Origin: Nemertoderma westbladi | Lineage: Eukaryota; Xenacoelomorpha; Nemertodermatida; Nemertodermatidae | Direction of reading: 5' to 3' | DNA length: 31,970 bases | Assembly (NCBI GenBank): GCA_032718475.1 | Contig: JAUCBJ010002366.1 | Location: 1-31,970, forward strand | In this document: in pieces, positions 30,001 to 31,970 of the stretch | How the letters are laid out: each line of letters begins with the position of its first letter | How positions within the stretch are numbered: position 1 is the stretch's first letter | Made by a program: the position numbers and the translations under genes | The notes under the pieces: generated by a model | Seen by the model: the letters and a program-made list of their open reading frames with translations, nothing else | The model's database searches: none | Told to the model about the DNA's origin: nothing

Positions 30001-31970
30001 GTAACACCAGTGTGTTATACAGACGACGGCGAAAGCCAGACTTCTCAAGGAGAAGATAGCGGGAAGGACACGGATAGATCTTATTACGTGAATAAAATGC
30101 CTAAAGATCAGGTAAGTAAATTCAAGTCTCGAACAAATGACAGGAGGGAACAGGTAAGAAAAACTCCCCCTACGTCTCCCAAGAGAATTCCGGTGAGAAA
30201 GCCCGAAGAAAAGGCAAGTGTACACAATGTGACTCAAAATAAGGTAAGTAACATCAAACCGAAATGTGCGCTGTGCGACGGGACCCACCGTTTGAATATG
30301 TGTGATGAATTCCTGAAGAAATCATTATCGGAGAGACGAGAAGTCATGTGGGATAAGCGGTTATGTTATAATTGCCTCAGACAAGGACACCAACGGCGAA
30401 CCTGTTTCTCTGACATAAGGTGTGCAAAGTGTGGTGCGAAACATCATATCTTGTTGCACGCTGAATTCGAGCGAAATAGTCCGAATCAGGTAAGTGATTC
30501 CGAGCTACATGTCCAATTCAGTGATGTGAACGACACTGATCAATCTGAGATGGAAGGATTCTATACAGACGAGTTCTCCGACGAAAACGAATCCTGTTAC
30601 ATGATAAATACCGCAGTGTATCGAGCACTCACATATGAAAAGGATACAGACAGCGACTTCACTCTAACTACTTCTGAACGACAACCATCTTGGAAAGAGC
30701 CATCTTCCAATGTAGGGATCCGAGAGTTTCCTGTGGTGCAGGTAAGGGTTCACGGACCTAAACGGAGTTATGTAGTGAACGCCCTCCTGGACTCCGGCAG
30801 CACAGGAACATTCATTGATAAAGAACTAGCCGAAGACATATTCGATGGACAACCCAAGTTCCGAACTAAGCTAAACATGTCAGGAATTATGCAAGTTTGG
30901 AAATCTACAATAACAGCTGATTATTATGTAGGCGCGTTGTCCACCCCACAAGACGAACTAGGAGAACATAGCATAAGGTCAGTGAAAATGGTGGCTATAA
31001 AGAACTTCGCTACTACTCAAGCAGACCTTTATAATTGGGACGAGGATGAGAGCATCCAACATCTTAACATACCTCGATTCCAGACTGATTATCCTGGAGT
31101 GCAAATACTCATCGGCCAAAACGCGCATGAGGCGCTGGAGACATTAGAGAAACGGCCTGCTCAACCGCAGCCACTACAGACCTATGCGGTAAGAACTAGA
31201 GTAGGTTGGTACTTTACTGGCCCTTCCCGTAGAACACTCAGAGAAAGACTACCGCAAGAGCACATCTGCCAGGTGAGTGAATGGGAAGATGATACCAGTG
31301 AGGGAGACAACTTAACTGAGGGAACTCCATACTCCTCAGATAATGACGACGTTCACCAGCTTTTTGATGAGGAGAATACCATCGATCTCCTTAAGGAAAA
31401 CGAGGCTTGGCAGAACCAAGTGAACTTATGTCAACTTCTTTATCCATCTGAACGAGAAGCTTATAACGACGAGTTAAATGACGTCATTGAGCGTCATAAT
31501 GCCAAGACTCGGGATGAACATGCCGTACGATTCTTTACGCAAGAGGCGGTAGAGCCCAATTCCTACGATAAAGCCTTGTCGGTGGAAGAGGAAAGGGCCA
31601 AGCAGATCCAAGAGACAACTACACGTTTCCTCAAAGATCAAGGTAGGTATGAAGTCGGTCTTCCTTTCCGCAAGAAAGAACCGAAGTTCATCAATAACAG
31701 ACCTTTGGCGGAAAAAAGAATCGCGCAACTCCATCGACGCCTTACAGCTAATTCTTCAGCTAAAGCAATGTATCAAACTCAGCTGGAAAAATTTATTAGT
31801 AAGGGATACGCGGAGAAAGTACCGGAAGAAACACCTGTGACTGAAAGAACGTATTACTTAACTCACCATTACGTTCCTAAACCCGGTAAGCCACACGAAG
31901 TGAGAGTAGTGTTTGATGGCTCCGCGCTTTACATGGGTCAATCCCTTAACTCTGAATTGTTACCCGGACC
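27019..31970 (+). CDS. BEL/Pao retrotransposon Gag-Pol polyprotein, open at the window end
   Basis: An ATG at 27019 (A at -3; in-frame stop at 26983-26985) opens 1650 codons without a stop. Residues 1-790 have no Gag match: a helical region, an Ala/Glu/Lys coiled coil (about 390-465), Pro-rich and polar linkers. About 800-975 is the DUF1759-type capsid (KFNGDEMKWLPFNEYYKD, LRFLIECLEGSPK). Zinc motifs are CALCDGTHRLNMC (1083), CYNCLRQGHQRRTC (1116) and CAKCGAKHHILLH (1135), the usual BEL order. The protease (DUF1758) has ALLDSGSTGTFI with the catalytic Asp at 1258, later VQILIGQNA and VGWYFTGP. From about 1410 the RT lead-in follows, with YYLTHHYVPKPGKP and VRVVFDGSALYMGQSLNSEL at the very end. 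RT core, RNase H and integrase lie past the window. An intact frame suggests a young, possibly active copy. Confidence 0.95.
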   Translation, partial: MSDTKQNLSDSLLDVTICDSDRDVEPSSRKFSSPPTVRKVIPPVVITEPRLVQHRRSIIGTRAQVKRDQEAAEQQQPASQELTSQRPNSSSSEDTVELTPERGAKMTDAVYTDPLLILPAVVLTRLLIAVEEHQIDWARSQRSTRDSYAGYTREELKSMVESQWNFPGPGLPFDLSEAAWEDIHRMGVAKETIDPAVWKRSAAGYAQGFFSSMERVKGQLFQQPQGPQEQGQLLYQVRERILRIRLILSAFEEASKRRQDTSLQVAVKTWFQRVNLQVQGTAQWKAQLEERSTHGESTDATFSQVESEATAEKPHKRDAIDIYLSDYQRFLGDDELRRRLEGLSPNSEGTKLVLDAIDVEMRAANQAEFDEQLRITRAQEEQVKKKRIEDRKKAAVVAAEAERKAAAAEAAAEAKAAAAAAEAKAAAAAEAKAAAAAAAAAAEAKAAEAERKAAEAVAEAERRATEETTQLELENIQENQDCINKQLTASNMQMMNRSTPKRQGYTSSEEGDTTDTEGKGNRSRLSRRKRTFHRQKLPDLPPAVRRQLNNTNLGSTEPTDQIIKIERLPTIVDEPEIIRPVLEITPSVIDTPVLPEITSKFPLHSTKLPVPRRTAPETVQVLDPERNIHNLSPVVHRPPATTLATPASAVEWVDEGRRGMDILLGQMQETVQQFKGTVRESRLELQEVQQSIALERDKLVNTQRGIPPPSVTMCQPVRSEVSHAQGVEPTRIYTASEVETPIVNPIKGNYRPVDNDIPYRPDHNPRNLYTDNSILNNTMAQESFTRQMARTEARQAVKVGEIVKFNGDEMKWLPFNEYYKDNIQNSVLSNGEKLRFLIECLEGSPKLMALKFIGHPDGLRQVWDTLNIRYGNRNNIAKYLYAKLVAPRKFISSGIIEFSDEIQEICRQLDWLGKSHEYQSSMVIGAVASTLPKGGVGTRWDKKVLYMMEQQRRDPTMADLMSFLDGEVKLQLLKLSREKTPENKVSEKPVSRRKVTPVCYTDDGESQTSQGEDSGKDTDRSYYVNKMPKDQVSKFKSRTNDRREQVRKTPPTSPKRIPVRKPEEKASVHNVTQNKVSNIKPKCALCDGTHRLNMCDEFLKKSLSERREVMWDKRLCYNCLRQGHQRRTCFSDIRCAKCGAKHHILLHAEFERNSPNQVSDSELHVQFSDVNDTDQSEMEGFYTDEFSDENESCYMINTAVYRALTYEKDTDSDFTLTTSERQPSWKEPSSNVGIREFPVVQVRVHGPKRSYVVNALLDSGSTGTFIDKELAEDIFDGQPKFRTKLNMSGIMQVWKSTITADYYVGALSTPQDELGEHSIRSVKMVAIKNFATTQADLYNWDEDESIQHLNIPRFQTDYPGVQILIGQNAHEALETLEKRPAQPQPLQTYAVRTRVGWYFTGPSRRTLRERLPQEHICQVSEWEDDTSEGDNLTEGTPYSSDNDDVHQLFDEENTIDLLKENEAWQNQVNLCQLLYPSEREAYNDELNDVIERHNAKTRDEHAVRFFTQEAVEPNSYDKALSVEEERAKQIQETTTRFLKDQGRYEVGLPFRKKEPKFINNRPLAEKRIAQLHRRLTANSSAKAMYQTQLEKFISKGYAEKVPEETPVTERTYYLTHHYVPKPGKPHEVRVVFDGSALYMGQSLNSELLPG
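28186..28410 (+). repeat. GCGGCA-type coding microsatellite (Ala/Glu/Lys coiled coil)
   Basis: Runs of GCGGCAGCGGCAGCGGCA interrupted by GAG/GAA GCA and AAAGCG encode stretches such as KAAAAAAEAKAAAAA. The period keeps to multiples of three. On the minus strand it yields Ala-rich and Leu/Pro-rich shadow frames that are not genes. Confidence 0.9.
29753..31278 (+). promoter_or_regulatory. Cluster of consensus 5' splice-site sequences within the Gag-protease frame
   Basis: Perfect (A/C)AGGT(A/G)AGT occurs at 29965, 30109, 30241, 30487 and 31270. Near matches are TAGGTAAGT at 29753, CAGGTAAGA at 30151, CAGGTAAGG at 30739 and GCGGTAAGA at 31186. All but 29753 sit in the same codon register, reading (Q/K)-V-(S/R) or A-V-R. 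The sequence match is certain; use as splice donors is inference. Confidence 0.4.

Overview
This is a stretch of animal nuclear DNA, AT-rich, with GT-AG introns and crowded with mobile elements. It carries a class A type G-protein-coupled receptor gene, an alpha-kinase domain and a BEL/Pao LTR retrotransposon. BEL/Pao elements are confined to metazoans. The palindromes TAGGCCTA and ACCGGT are strongly over-represented, a style I associate with marine invertebrates, possibly deuterostomes; that placement is a guess.

Left part (1-14295): the last four coding exons of a GPCR lie on the + strand (3841-4044, 7359-7509, 13085-13216, 14134-14295). Their intron phases match (2/2, 0/0, 0/0) and they encode TM4 to TM7 plus the C-terminal tail. 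TM1-TM3 must lie upstream and were not found here. The second intron holds a 4.76-kb minisatellite of 40-41 bp units with higher-order structure. Around and inside the gene are decayed pieces of one non-LTR retrotransposon family (440-1100 +, 3545-3655 +, 6600-7060 -) and a dead Harbinger/PIF transposase (2040-2834 -).

Middle part (14296-23700): two tandem related segments (14350-15869 and 15955-16400) share both ends. The first carries a reverse transcriptase fragment and a nested SINE-like insertion with a 13-bp target duplication; the second is short and shows the matching empty site. Then come several fold-back elements (16560-16845, 17104-17249, 17572-17740, 18049-18470), a broken alpha-kinase domain (19403-20281 -), a 68-bp tandem repeat (21622-22225), a tRNA-derived SINE (22701-22975) and the C-terminal remnant of a pogo/Tigger/Jerky-like transposase with a PHD-like zinc finger (23069-23699 -).

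Right part (about 23700-31970): a BEL/Pao retrotransposon, + strand. A non-coding leader/LTR region of up to 3.3 kb with three sets of internal tandem duplications precedes one uninterrupted reading frame of at least 1650 codons (27019 to the window end). The frame encodes a long unusual N-terminal extension with an Ala/Glu coiled coil, a DUF1759-type Gag, three zinc-binding motifs, a DUF1758-type aspartic protease and the start of the reverse transcriptase. It has no stop or frameshift, so the element is probably young. A cluster of perfect 5' splice-site consensus sequences inside the gag-protease part is the most unexpected signal in the window.
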